This document shows positions 41,179 through 49,085 of a stretch of 58,713 nucleotides of DNA, one piece after another. Under the pieces are notes generated by a model. That model did no database searches and was not told where the DNA came from. It worked only from the letters and a program-made list of their open reading frames with translations. The translations under genes and the position numbers were made by a program. The stretch comes from Cyclobacteriaceae bacterium (GTDB lineage: Bacteria > Bacteroidota > Bacteroidia > Cytophagales > Cyclobacteriaceae): positions 1 through 58,713 of the forward strand of contig JANXYC010000125.1 in the NCBI GenBank assembly GCA_025350305.1, read 5' to 3'. Within the stretch, counting starts at the first letter, position 1. Each line of letters starts with the position of its first letter.

Positions 41179-42543
41179 TCACAGTCCATATTTTTCCATC
41201 CTTCGATAGAGCGACGCACGCGTGAGCCCGAGTTCATCAGCGGCCTTGGAAATGTTGCCGTTATGTAGATGCAATGCTTTGACAACGGCAGCCTTCTCCA
41301 CTTCATCAAGATTTAGTGTGTCGATCGATGCGGAGGAATCAGCTCTGCGACTGAAAAGAAAATCACTCTCTTGTAAAGTCGGCGAGTCGGCCATGATCAC
41401 GGCGCGTTCAATGGCGTGCTGCAGCTCACGGACGTTGCCAGGCCACGCGTACTTTTTCAGTTTGGTGACAGCTTCCGGCGCGATGGACAGAACTTCCTTG
41501 CGGTATTTCTTTGAATAATGGTCAAGAAAATGATTCGCCAGCATAAGGATGTCATCCACGCGCTCGCCCAATGGTGGTATATGCACTTCTACCGTATTGA
41601 TACGATACAACAGATCCTGGCGGAATCTTCCTTCTTTCACCATTTGCTGGATGGGCATGTTGGTGGCGCAAATGAGTCGTATGTCAACATCAATGGCATT
41701 ATTGGAACCGACCCGAGTCACTTTTCTCGACTGCAGGGCACTCAGCAGTTTACTCTGTAAGCTCATGCTGAGATTGGCAATTTCATCCAGGAACAAAGTT
41801 CCCTCATTGGCCAGTTCAAATCGCCCTGGCCGGTCTTCACGTGCATCCGTGAACGATCCTTTTTTATGACCGAAGAGTTCACTCTCAAAAAGAGTTTCCG
41901 TGATCGCACCCATGTCGACGGCCACAAACGAATTGTCATTACGAAGCGATTTTTGGTGAATAGCGCGCGCGATCAATTCTTTACCAGTACCATTTTCACC
42001 AAGAATTAAAATATTGGCATCAGTCTTGGCTACACGGTCAATCAGGGTGTACACTTCCTGCATAGCGCTGCTGTTGCCAATGATATCGCGGAACGGCTGG
42101 CTGATCTGCTCTTCCAGCATTTGCTTGGCCTTACGAAGCTTGTCAACTTCATTATAAGATTTCTTTAGCTTGATGGCGGTAGAGATGGTGGCGATAAGCT
42201 TTTCGTTCTGCCAGGGTTTTAAGATGAAATCAGTAGCGCCATCTTTTAAAGCCCGTACGGCCATTTCCACGTCGCCAAAAGCCGTGATCATGATGACCAC
42301 CGCTTGCGGATCTTTCTCCTTGATTTTGCCCAGCCATTCAAAACCTTCCTTGCCACTGGTGGTATCCTTGCTGAAATTCATGTCCAGCAGGATCACATCG
42401 TAGGTGTCGTTGTTTAACAAAAAGGGAATCTTGTTCGGGTTCTTTTCGATGATGACCTGATAATTGTATTTCTTCAGCAACATTTTGGCGGCGAGGAGAA
42501 CGTCCTCGTCGTCATCAATCATCAGGATTTTACCTTCGTTCAC
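41179..42543 (-). CDS. Sigma-54-dependent response regulator (NtrC family)
   Basis: A 454-residue activator. The receiver domain (1-125) has the acidic pocket MIDDDED and phospho-Asp54 in ILLDMNFS. The AAA+ domain (about 150-385) has Walker A GENGTGKELIARAI, FVAVDMGAITETLFESELFGHKKGSFTDA (the sigma-54 contact loop, GSFTDA in place of canonical GAFTGA), Walker B GTLFLDEIANLS and the arginine finger RFRQDLLYRI. A Fis-type helix-turn-helix ends the protein (NISKAADELGLTRASLYRRM). Loop variants with D at this position are frequent in Bacteroidota. It is first gene of the minus-strand group leading to PhyH, the four-helix gene and the kinase. Confidence 0.93.
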   Translation of the reverse strand: MNEGKILMIDDDEDVLLAAKMLLKKYNYQVIIEKNPNKIPFLLNNDTYDVILLDMNFSKDTTSGKEGFEWLGKIKEKDPQAVVIMITAFGDVEMAVRALKDGATDFILKPWQNEKLIATISTAIKLKKSYNEVDKLRKAKQMLEEQISQPFRDIIGNSSAMQEVYTLIDRVAKTDANILILGENGTGKELIARAIHQKSLRNDNSFVAVDMGAITETLFESELFGHKKGSFTDAREDRPGRFELANEGTLFLDEIANLSMSLQSKLLSALQSRKVTRVGSNNAIDVDIRLICATNMPIQQMVKEGRFRQDLLYRINTVEVHIPPLGERVDDILMLANHFLDHYSKKYRKEVLSIAPEAVTKLKKYAWPGNVRELQHAIERAVIMADSPTLQESDFLFSRRADSSASIDTLNLDEVEKAAVVKALHLHNGNISKAADELGLTRASLYRRMEKYGL

Positions 42544-42898
42544 GGGAAATTGTTTAGGCGTACTTTAATTATAGAGGAAAAATTGTGCCAGTACAGGGGA
42601 TGTCCGCAAATGAGGTTTTTGGGGGGCGAACTGTTCTGGGGTGTACAAATATGTTCATATCCGACACCGGTAAGAAATGTGCCAAAAACACCCATTTTTA
42701 ATCGAATTTCGGGGTTATTTTGTCGTAAATTGTTCCGTGAATTACAACCCACGTTACAACGGGATTTCGCAACCCCCAACCGGGCCGAATTTGCGCCCAA
42801 AACATCACCGCCCATTCGCATTTGAAACCGACCGATTGGAGGCTATAAATGTACGATTTTGAACACTTTATCAATCACACCATATAAATAATACCGAC
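42544..42898. other. Intergenic stretch, possible diverged copy of the 44416-44730 flank
   Basis: 355 bases between the response regulator and the proteinase locus. Open frames exist on both strands, but their translations lack any protein character. Short blocks (TTACAACCCACGTTACAACGGG; GAATTTCGGGGT) have counterparts in the same order at 44640-44715. It must hold the promoter of the response regulator. No further structure recognised. Confidence 0.35.
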
Positions 42899-43048
42899 AT
42901 GAACCCACTGCCTTATTTCACGATTGACACCTGGAAATTGGCCGGTCAAAAAGAAATAGAAAATGTTTCCATAACTTATAACCCTGTTCTCCATGCCCTC
43001 GGAAGAATTTTGAAAAAGCGTCTCAACTTAAATCTACACTTGCAGTGA
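42899..43048 (+). CDS. Small ORF, 49 residues, coupled to the proteinase gene
   Basis: ATG 42899 opens a frame reading MNPLPYFTIDTWKLAGQKEI, then TYNPVLHALGRILKKR. Its TGA overlaps the GTG start of the next gene (GTGA), which suggests translational coupling. I recognise no family. It may be a genuine leader or partner protein, or the truncated end of a lost gene. Confidence 0.4.
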   Translation: MNPLPYFTIDTWKLAGQKEIENVSITYNPVLHALGRILKKRLNLNLHLQ

Positions 43049-44181
43049 GAAATTCTGTTTTAGGAAGAATTATTAATGAAGGTCAGTCGGCTGTTCCTTT
43101 ATTACAGAGACTTCAACAAATCGCGAGATTAATTCAGGAAAATCCGAATCAAGCCCAACAATTGCAACAGGAGGCTATGGCCCTTCAAGACCAACTTGCA
43201 GCGTTCGATAATAAGCGCGGAGAGCTGATTGGAAAAATTGAAAAAATAACTGGCAGACGGTTGCTTACATACTTTTCAATATTTGGTTCACTGTCAGAGC
43301 GGGATTCGCGAATCATTGAAGACTTCTTAATATCCAATAGCATCAAGAGTTTCGATCTACTATTGGACAGCCCTGGTGGTTTCACCGATGCAGCGGAGAA
43401 AATGATTAAGATTTGTCGAATAAGGACTGGCACCGATAGTAATTTTGATTTTAGAACAATTGTTGTAAACCAAGCGAAGAGTGCAGCGACCTTATTTGCA
43501 TTAGGATCATCAAAAATACTACTAAGTTCAACGGCTGAGTTAGGCCCCGTCGATCCACAGATTGTTGTTTTTGCCCCGAATGGCGAGAGAATTTTGGATT
43601 CGGCACATCAGATATTCTATGGGTCAGAAAAGCACATTAAGAACGCAAATGGATTCTTAAATTTTCGTCGTGATGGCGATTTAATCCTGCTCTCTAAGTA
43701 TGACCCAATAGCTATTAAAAGAGCGGAGGAAGCGATAAGTCATACCGAAGATATTATTGTGAAGCGAATCTATACCAATCCTTATTTGAAGAATGGGTAT
43801 TTCGATTTGAAGGATGGTTATGGTGATGACATTGGACTGATAAAGGAGCAATTAAAAGTTTTCACCGAGCATGCCGCCTCGCATTCGCATGGCCGACCTA
43901 TTTACTATGAAGACATAAAACAGAACAAGTACTGCATCAATAAGTTTATTCAAAAATTGGATGACTTTTATACGCAGGAGCAAAACCTTGATATAAACAC
44001 CGTAAAACAGTTAGAAGGATACCTATGGGAACTGACTGTAAGGTCTCTTGAAGTTGTAAGACAAAACTTGGATCCCGTCATTGATGCCAATGGCAAACAG
44101 ACGGGGGTAAATCAAGTTGCAAAAAAATTATTTGAATCCTCGAACGGACTAATACTTACAAGTGATCCAATGGGTCAATAG
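43045..44181 (+). CDS. SDH-family Clp-fold serine proteinase
   Basis: A 378-residue protein of the 'serine dehydrogenase proteinase' family (Clp/crotonase fold, related to SppA and ClpP). A helical N-terminal coiled coil rich in Q (about residues 18-65; LLQRLQQIARLIQENPNQAQQ) precedes the fold. LLLDSPGGFTDAAEKMIKI is the oxyanion-type loop. NQAKSAATLFALGSSKI (Ser about residue 147) carries the presumed nucleophile, and LSSTAELGPVDPQIV follows. There is no signal peptide or membrane anchor in this copy, so it acts in the cytoplasm. The start GTG 43045 overlaps the stop of the small ORF before it. Substrates are unknown. Confidence 0.82.
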   Translation: MRNSVLGRIINEGQSAVPLLQRLQQIARLIQENPNQAQQLQQEAMALQDQLAAFDNKRGELIGKIEKITGRRLLTYFSIFGSLSERDSRIIEDFLISNSIKSFDLLLDSPGGFTDAAEKMIKICRIRTGTDSNFDFRTIVVNQAKSAATLFALGSSKILLSSTAELGPVDPQIVVFAPNGERILDSAHQIFYGSEKHIKNANGFLNFRRDGDLILLSKYDPIAIKRAEEAISHTEDIIVKRIYTNPYLKNGYFDLKDGYGDDIGLIKEQLKVFTEHAASHSHGRPIYYEDIKQNKYCINKFIQKLDDFYTQEQNLDINTVKQLEGYLWELTVRSLEVVRQNLDPVIDANGKQTGVNQVAKKLFESSNGLILTSDPMGQ

Positions 44182-44186
44182 ATAAG

Positions 44187-44357
44187 TTACCCGAAGGAAG
44201 AGTTGGATGTGACCTTTCCAGACCCAGGAACATTCTTTTTCTCGATAGTTTTGATATTTGTTGTGATTGGAGTCACAACCGCCTGCCTCTTTTGGGTCGG
44301 ATAAGCACTATAGGTAGGCTTAGTCTGAAATAAGCTGGACATTTTCGCCTTATTCAT
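44187..44357 (-). CDS. Possible small hypothetical protein
   Basis: A minus-strand frame from ATG 44357 reads MNKAKMSSLFQTKPTYSAYP, then PITTNIKTIEKKNVPGSGK: short, basic and disordered-looking, 56 residues. An upstream extension to 44402 adds a hydrophobic stretch. It is convergent with the proteinase gene, 5 bases from its stop. I do not recognise it. Confidence 0.3.
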   Translation of the reverse strand: MNKAKMSSLFQTKPTYSAYPTQKRQAVVTPITTNIKTIEKKNVPGSGKVTSNSSFG

Positions 44358-44721
44358 AACAATTAAGTTTAGAAGGATATATAGAACAAAATATAATTGC
44401 ACATAGTTTTCAGGCTCAATTTGCTCTTAATAAATACTCGTTCATGGATTGAAAGTAATTCACGAATGTAAAGCAAAAGTAATTACGAAACTGGACAATT
44501 TGTTTCAATATAGCCACCCGGAACTGCCCAAATCCTCCATTTTTCGGCACTATCCCTTTTCGACGCCAATTTAACAAAATGGATATTCCGGGCCGGTGGG
44601 AATTACCACCCCCGCCCGGGATCGTTGATTGTGGGGCAAATTCGGGGTGTTTGGTACCCGTGATACCCCCGGTTTTCACATCAAAAATACAACCCCAATT
44701 ACAACGGAAACGCGTAAAACG

Positions 44722-44764
44722 TTGTATAGTTCATATGTTCAAAAATGAACACTTCTCTATACAA
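44722..44764. promoter_or_regulatory. Nested dyad upstream of the ATPase gene
   Basis: An outer pair TTGTATAG (44722-44729) / CTATACAA (44757-44764) encloses an inner pair TGTTCA / TGAACA with four A between (44736-44751). The size and spacing of the inner dyad look like an operator for a dimeric repressor. It sits 10 bases ahead of the tandem palindromes at 44774. Confidence 0.5.
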
Positions 44765-44773
44765 ATTGAGAAC

Positions 44774-44815
44774 ATACCTTTGGTATGATACCTTTAGTAT
44801 GATACCTTTTGTATT
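44774..44815. repeat. Three tandem 14-bp palindromes ATACCTTTNGTATG
   Basis: Three direct, gapless copies at 44774-44787, 44788-44801 and 44802-44815: ATACCTTTGGTATG, ATACCTTTAGTATG, ATACCTTTTGTATT. Each is itself nearly palindromic (ATACC...GGTAT). The array ends 35 bases before the ATPase coding region. Tandem operators or iteron-like protein sites are the natural reading. Confidence 0.75.
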
Positions 44816-44850
44816 GCTTTTAAATCTTTAAGCATTTGGAATCATTGTGA

Positions 44851-45981
44851 AATCCATTCCCGATAACGGGATATCACGGAGCGGAATATTTCTGCGACCG
44901 CGAGGAAGAATGCAAGCGATTGTTTGCCGCCGTGAAAAACGGACGGAACCTCACGCTCGTGGCCCCGCGGCGCATCGGCAAGACATCCCTGCTCCACCAC
45001 TTCACAAAAATTGTCGAAGCGGCCAGGCCGGCGTGGAAAGTGATTTACATTGATCTTATAAAGACCAATTCCCTGCGCGGTTTGTATGAGTTGATTGCGA
45101 AGTCGCTGTTCATGGAAAGAAATAAGGTAAAGGCTTTTTCGATATCAGACATGAACTTGTTGGGCAGGTTGCGAATGACGGTTGGTGTCGATCCGCTCAC
45201 GCAATTGCCACAAGCCTCATTTGATATCAAGGAAGATCAGGTGCCCCAGTCCATCCAGTTCCTGTTTGACTGGATCAAACAACAGAAGCGGATGGTGATC
45301 GTATTCGATGAATTTCAACAGATCCTGAATTACGAAGATAAAAACGTGGAAGCCCTCCTGCGATCTGAAATGCAGCGACTGTCGAATGTGCACTTCATCT
45401 TCAGCGGAAGCGATCAGCAACTGCTGCAAGATATGTTTAATCACACACGCCGGCCATTTTATCAAAGTACTGAAAGCATGACACTTGATCCCATCCGGCC
45501 AGAGATTTACAAGAAATTCATTTCTGCTAAATTCAAACCGGCCAAAATGATGATCAGTGAAGAAGCCCTGGAATTCATCATCACGGTGACCGGTGGTGAA
45601 ACGTATGCCGTGCAGCGCCTTTGCAATGCTTTGTACGAGATGTCGTATCCTCATGTAACTGTCCCCCTTGTACAACAGACCTTACTTCGGGTGCTTGACC
45701 AACAGCAGGCAAACTATGATCGGGTCAGGGCATTGCTGAATCCTAAGTCGAACTTATTCAAAGTATTGAGGGCAATTGCCAAACTGGGAGTCGTAACCGA
45801 AACCTATGGCAAAGAGATCCTGGGTGCAAGTCAGCTGCACAATGCTTCGTCTGTCAACAAGGCGATCAGGTCATTGCATACACATGGTGTCATCAGCCAG
45901 GTAGTTACAAAGGAAGGTTCGCTCGGATACACCGTTGACGACGCCCTGTTCAGGTTGTGGCTCGTGGGACTTCCATATTGA
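44851..45981 (+). CDS. AAA ATPase of the archaeal-ATPase (PF01637-like) family, damaged start
   Basis: A P-loop ATPase of about 377 codons. The frame from 44851 reads NPFPITGYHGAEYFCDREEECKRLF. Walker A follows in VAPRRIGKTSLLHHF (about residue 38), then Walker B MVIVFDEFQQIL (about 148), sensor region FIFSGSDQQLL, and a C-terminal winged-helix part (LGASQLHNASSVNKAIRSLHTHGVISQV). Relatives normally begin MKNPF-x-x-TGYH. Here a TGA stands immediately before NPF, and the GTGAAA that would encode MK is out of frame by two bases. Either translation starts at an internal TTG/GTG (44920 or later), or the start has been lost by a small indel. Function unknown; relatives occur in mobile or defence contexts. 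Confidence 0.75.
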   Translation, partial: NPFPITGYHGAEYFCDREEECKRLFAAVKNGRNLTLVAPRRIGKTSLLHHFTKIVEAARPAWKVIYIDLIKTNSLRGLYELIAKSLFMERNKVKAFSISDMNLLGRLRMTVGVDPLTQLPQASFDIKEDQVPQSIQFLFDWIKQQKRMVIVFDEFQQILNYEDKNVEALLRSEMQRLSNVHFIFSGSDQQLLQDMFNHTRRPFYQSTESMTLDPIRPEIYKKFISAKFKPAKMMISEEALEFIITVTGGETYAVQRLCNALYEMSYPHVTVPLVQQTLLRVLDQQQANYDRVRALLNPKSNLFKVLRAIAKLGVVTETYGKEILGASQLHNASSVNKAIRSLHTHGVISQVVTKEGSLGYTVDDALFRLWLVGLPY

Positions 45982-46112
45982 AGCCATCAAATATTCGAGC
46001 GGATTTTGCTGGAACCACTACAAGTCAACCATTTCCCCGATATCAGCAAAATGGTAGAAAATCTATTTTCCTGATTTTATTATGCTAACTTAGTTACTTA
46101 AAACCATCCGTT

Positions 46113-46949
46113 ATGAAAAATAACATTACCCGCTTTTTCTTGCTGTCGCTGTTCATCATTTCGTATGAAACCACCACCGCCCAGGAAATCGGGCTGCAAC
46201 TCTACAGTCTGCGCAACCAGTTTGCGAAAGACGTGCCAGGCACCATGGCAAAAGTGAAAGGATGGGGGATAAGAGAAGTAGAATTGGGGGGCACCTATGG
46301 CTTATCGATGGAGGATTTTAAAAAACTGCTGTCACAAAATAATATAACACCGATCAGCTATGGTGCTGACTTTAAAGCACTCACTGCCAACCCTCAGGAT
46401 GTTGCCAATACTGCCAAGGTGCTGGGTGTTACCTATGTAGTCTGCCATTGGATCCCGCACAGCGGCACTGATTTCACGCTGGAAGACGTAAAGAGGGCCG
46501 TGGAGGTGTTCAATGCTGCCGGTAAGGTTCTGAAAGAAAATGGTTTGACGTTTTGTTATCATCCACATGGGTTTGAGTTTCGTCCTTATGAAAACGGTAC
46601 CCTGTTCGACTACCTCATGAAAAACCTAGACGCCAATTATGTCAATTTTGAAATGGATGTGTTTTGGATAAAACACCCTGGACAGGATCCTGTAGCCCTG
46701 CTGAAAAAATATCCAAACCGGTTTTTATTAATGCACCTTAAAGATCGTAAACCCGGAACTTTGGGTAATCAAAATGGTCAGGCTGACGTTGAAACCAACG
46801 TGGTGCTGGGTACGGGAGATGTGGGAATTGCTGAGATCATGAAAACGGCAAAGCGCACGGGTGTAAAATATTTCTTTATTGAGGATGAGTCGTCGCGCTC
46901 GGAGCAGCAGATACCGTTGAGTCTGGCATTTCTGAAGGGGTTGAAGTGA
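46113..46949 (+). CDS. Exported sugar phosphate isomerase/epimerase-like TIM-barrel protein
   Basis: A 278-residue AP-endonuclease-2-family TIM barrel. A signal peptide (about residues 1-23, ending TTAQ) targets it to the periplasm. Expected metal ligands are present: REVELGGTYGL, VVCHWIPHSG, FCYHPHGFEFRPYENG, VNFEMDVFWIKHPGQDP, LMHLKDRKPG and KYFFIEDESS. Relatives act as sugar isomerases, epimerases or, in Bacteroidota, 3-keto-glycoside processing enzymes. No partner gene is adjacent; the GMC oxidoreductase lies 8 kb away. Upstream gap short, no clear promoter. Confidence 0.85.
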   Translation: MKNNITRFFLLSLFIISYETTTAQEIGLQLYSLRNQFAKDVPGTMAKVKGWGIREVELGGTYGLSMEDFKKLLSQNNITPISYGADFKALTANPQDVANTAKVLGVTYVVCHWIPHSGTDFTLEDVKRAVEVFNAAGKVLKENGLTFCYHPHGFEFRPYENGTLFDYLMKNLDANYVNFEMDVFWIKHPGQDPVALLKKYPNRFLLMHLKDRKPGTLGNQNGQADVETNVVLGTGDVGIAEIMKTAKRTGVKYFFIEDESSRSEQQIPLSLAFLKGLK

Positions 46950-46968
46950 GGAGTTGAGAATTGAAGAG

Positions 46969-48480
46969 TTACTCCATTTTTGGAAGGGGTATATCCCGCT
47001 TCATCATCGTCTCCCTGTTCGCCATCTCCCAGGCCGTATAAAATACCAACTGCGCCCGCGTAGCCATGAGCTTGAAGTTGATTTTGTCAGGTGTGTCCGT
47101 GGGCCTATGATAATCGGCGAGGAGCATACCATCGTAATAAAAGATGACCGGGATACCAATCTTTGCAAAATTGTAGTGGTCGCTGCGATAGTAAATCCGC
47201 GACCGATCATTTGGGTCGTTGAATTTATAGTCTAGTACCATTTTTATGTATTTGTTGTTAGCTCCTTCACTGAGTGGCTTCAATTCGCTGCTCAGTTTAT
47301 CGTCACCAACCACGTACACATAGTTGAGTGTGTCAGGTTTTTTTCGCTCCGTGTCTATCCGGCCGATCATATCTATGTTTAGGTTGGCTGTGATCAGGTC
47401 GGGGTGGATGGTCGGGTGATTGGAATAATACTGGGAACCCCACAGGCCTTTTTCTTCTCCACTAACGGTCATAAAAAGAATGCTCCGGCGCGGTCCCTTC
47501 CCTGCGGCTTTTGCCTTGACAAAGGCTTCGGCAATTTCCAGCACGCTTACGGTACCTGAGCCATCATCATCCGCTCCGTAATAGACGGTTTCACCCCGTT
47601 TACCAAGGTGATCATAGTGCGCGGTTACAACGAGGTATTCATTTTTCTTATCGGTCCCTTCGAGAACGCCCAGGACATTTGAACTCTGTAGTTTTTCTAT
47701 TTTTTTATCTACCTCCAGTTGGACGTCCACTTTTAAAGGCATGGGTTCTTGTTTTGTCTTCTTTATTTTTTCTTTCATCGTGCTCCAAGAACCGTCGATC
47801 AGGAGTTCTGCGGTCTTATCGGATATTGTATAGAAGGCTGGGTACTGTGATTCCTTGAAAAGATTCACGTACATATTGCCGGGACCAACCGGTTTGAAAT
47901 TGCTGCTGACCAGAAATACGGCGGCGGCACCCTTTTCCCGGGCAGCCAGTATTTTAGCAAGGCTATTGGTTCGGCCACGTTCGCCCGAAAATCCATCGGG
48001 TCCATCCTCAGCGATCAAAACTGCTTTACCCCGCACGTTAACAGTACCGTAACTGTTGTAGGTTGAGTCGACGATACCGTAACCGGCAAAAACCACTTCC
48101 GAAAAATATATCGCGCCATTATTATTAAATGCCAGGCTTGGTTGAAAGTCCAGGTTAATCACCAATTCTTTTCCATTGACAACCATGTGTGCGGCGACTA
48201 GCGAGTCGCGATATACAGGATAGGGCAGTTGATAGCTCCCTTGGTTCCCGGGCTTGAGGCCCAACAATTTGAATGCGTTTTCGATGTATGCGGCTGCCTT
48301 GCGTTGACCTTCGGTAGCGGTTTCACGTCCTTCCATCTCCTTTGCAGCTACCGCATATAGATGCTTCTTGAGATCGGCTTCCGTTATGGAGGCAGCAAAA
48401 GATTTGGGATTGGACGATTTCTTCTGCGCAGCAGCGCTGATAAATAATAGCAAAGCCAACGCGAGTAGCGAATATTTCAT
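46969..48480 (-). CDS. Exported M28-family zinc peptidase
   Basis: A 503-residue aminopeptidase-like enzyme. A signal peptide spans residues 1-19. An inserted PA-type domain occupies about 125-245 (GKAVLIAEDGPDGF, AREKGAAAVFLVSS). The M28 catalytic core has zinc ligands in VVTAHYDHLGKRG (His, about 288), YYGADDDGSGTVSVLEIA (bridging Asp), MTVSGEEKGLWGS (catalytic Glu pair) and ANLNIDMIGRID. The final His lies in YRSDHYNFAKIGIPVIFY. All ligands are present, so it is probably active in the periplasm or surface, releasing amino acids from peptides. Convergent with the sugar isomerase gene. Confidence 0.93.
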   Translation of the reverse strand: MKYSLLALALLLFISAAAQKKSSNPKSFAASITEADLKKHLYAVAAKEMEGRETATEGQRKAAAYIENAFKLLGLKPGNQGSYQLPYPVYRDSLVAAHMVVNGKELVINLDFQPSLAFNNNGAIYFSEVVFAGYGIVDSTYNSYGTVNVRGKAVLIAEDGPDGFSGERGRTNSLAKILAAREKGAAAVFLVSSNFKPVGPGNMYVNLFKESQYPAFYTISDKTAELLIDGSWSTMKEKIKKTKQEPMPLKVDVQLEVDKKIEKLQSSNVLGVLEGTDKKNEYLVVTAHYDHLGKRGETVYYGADDDGSGTVSVLEIAEAFVKAKAAGKGPRRSILFMTVSGEEKGLWGSQYYSNHPTIHPDLITANLNIDMIGRIDTERKKPDTLNYVYVVGDDKLSSELKPLSEGANNKYIKMVLDYKFNDPNDRSRIYYRSDHYNFAKIGIPVIFYYDGMLLADYHRPTDTPDKINFKLMATRAQLVFYTAWEMANRETMMKRDIPLPKME

Positions 48481-48600
48481 ACGAAGGGATTATATAACTC
48501 AAACTTACCTAAAAGACTGATTTTGTAAAATCGTAGTCTGTTACAGATTAAAAAGACTTTAAAAATACTTACCGTTAAAACTAACCATCTTTCAATCCGC

Positions 48601-48990
48601 CTAACTTTTAGCCGACTGCTCAAGCAACCATTTTTCGGCCTCCTGAGCGTCAGAAAATATCTTAAAATTAAACCCTCTTTTCCGACAGATTTCTTCCCAG
48701 AATTTTTCCATGTGAATTTCATTTGGGTTGATGATGATGCTAATGCACAATTGATAGAGCAAAGGAGTCTTGGTTTCGTAAAGTCGGGTAATGTTAAAAA
48801 TATCACTGTTGGATATGATGGTAGTCAATTCAGCATAATCGAGTAATATGAATTTACTCTTTGACGTTTCCATTATTTGGGTAAGCTCCTGGGTGCTCTC
48901 CAAAATGGAATGAAGGGTCCTTCTTATTCCTGTGCCTTTTACAAATAAGTAATGCGTACGGTTTTCAAAATTCAGTTCAAATTCTTTCAC
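48601..48990 (-). CDS. Hypothetical cytoplasmic protein, STAS/SpoIIAA-like
   Basis: A 129-residue alpha/beta protein with no signal peptide or membrane segment. The pattern of short strands and helices (FILLDYAELTTIISNSDIFNI, then FWEEICRKRGFNFKIFSDAQEAEKWLLEQ) recalls SpoIIAA/STAS-like proteins that many Bacteroidota carry as single genes. In these, the last helix typically reads 'D-x-x-E-A-x-x-W-L'. No catalytic residues are apparent. It lies between the M28 peptidase and an exported hypothetical protein on the same strand. Confidence 0.6.
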   Translation of the reverse strand: MKEFELNFENRTHYLFVKGTGIRRTLHSILESTQELTQIMETSKSKFILLDYAELTTIISNSDIFNITRLYETKTPLLYQLCISIIINPNEIHMEKFWEEICRKRGFNFKIFSDAQEAEKWLLEQSAKS

Positions 48991-49085
48991 AGGAGTAGCG
49001 ATAATATCGGGATTTGCATTTTATGAAATGTATGTAATTTTTACTACTTGTGCCTGGTTAGAACCGCTACTGAATGCACTTTCCT

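Noticed and set aside
41749-41869. Altered sigma-54 loop as a sign of a non-functional regulator
   Set aside because: All other AAA+ and HTH motifs are intact, and D in this loop is frequent in Bacteroidota.
42540-42825. Overlapping open frames on both strands upstream of the response regulator
   Set aside because: Both translations are rich in rare residue combinations with no fold pattern; only one strand could be coding and neither is convincing.
44416-44679. 87-codon minus-strand frame
   Set aside because: No protein character; the region resembles the non-coding stretch at 42544-42860.
44774-44815. CRISPR array
   Set aside because: Three gapless 14-bp copies without spacers and no cas genes; a tandem binding-site array fits better.
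45217-45675. 152-codon minus-strand frame inside the ATPase gene
   Set aside because: Antisense shadow of a clear P-loop ATPase.
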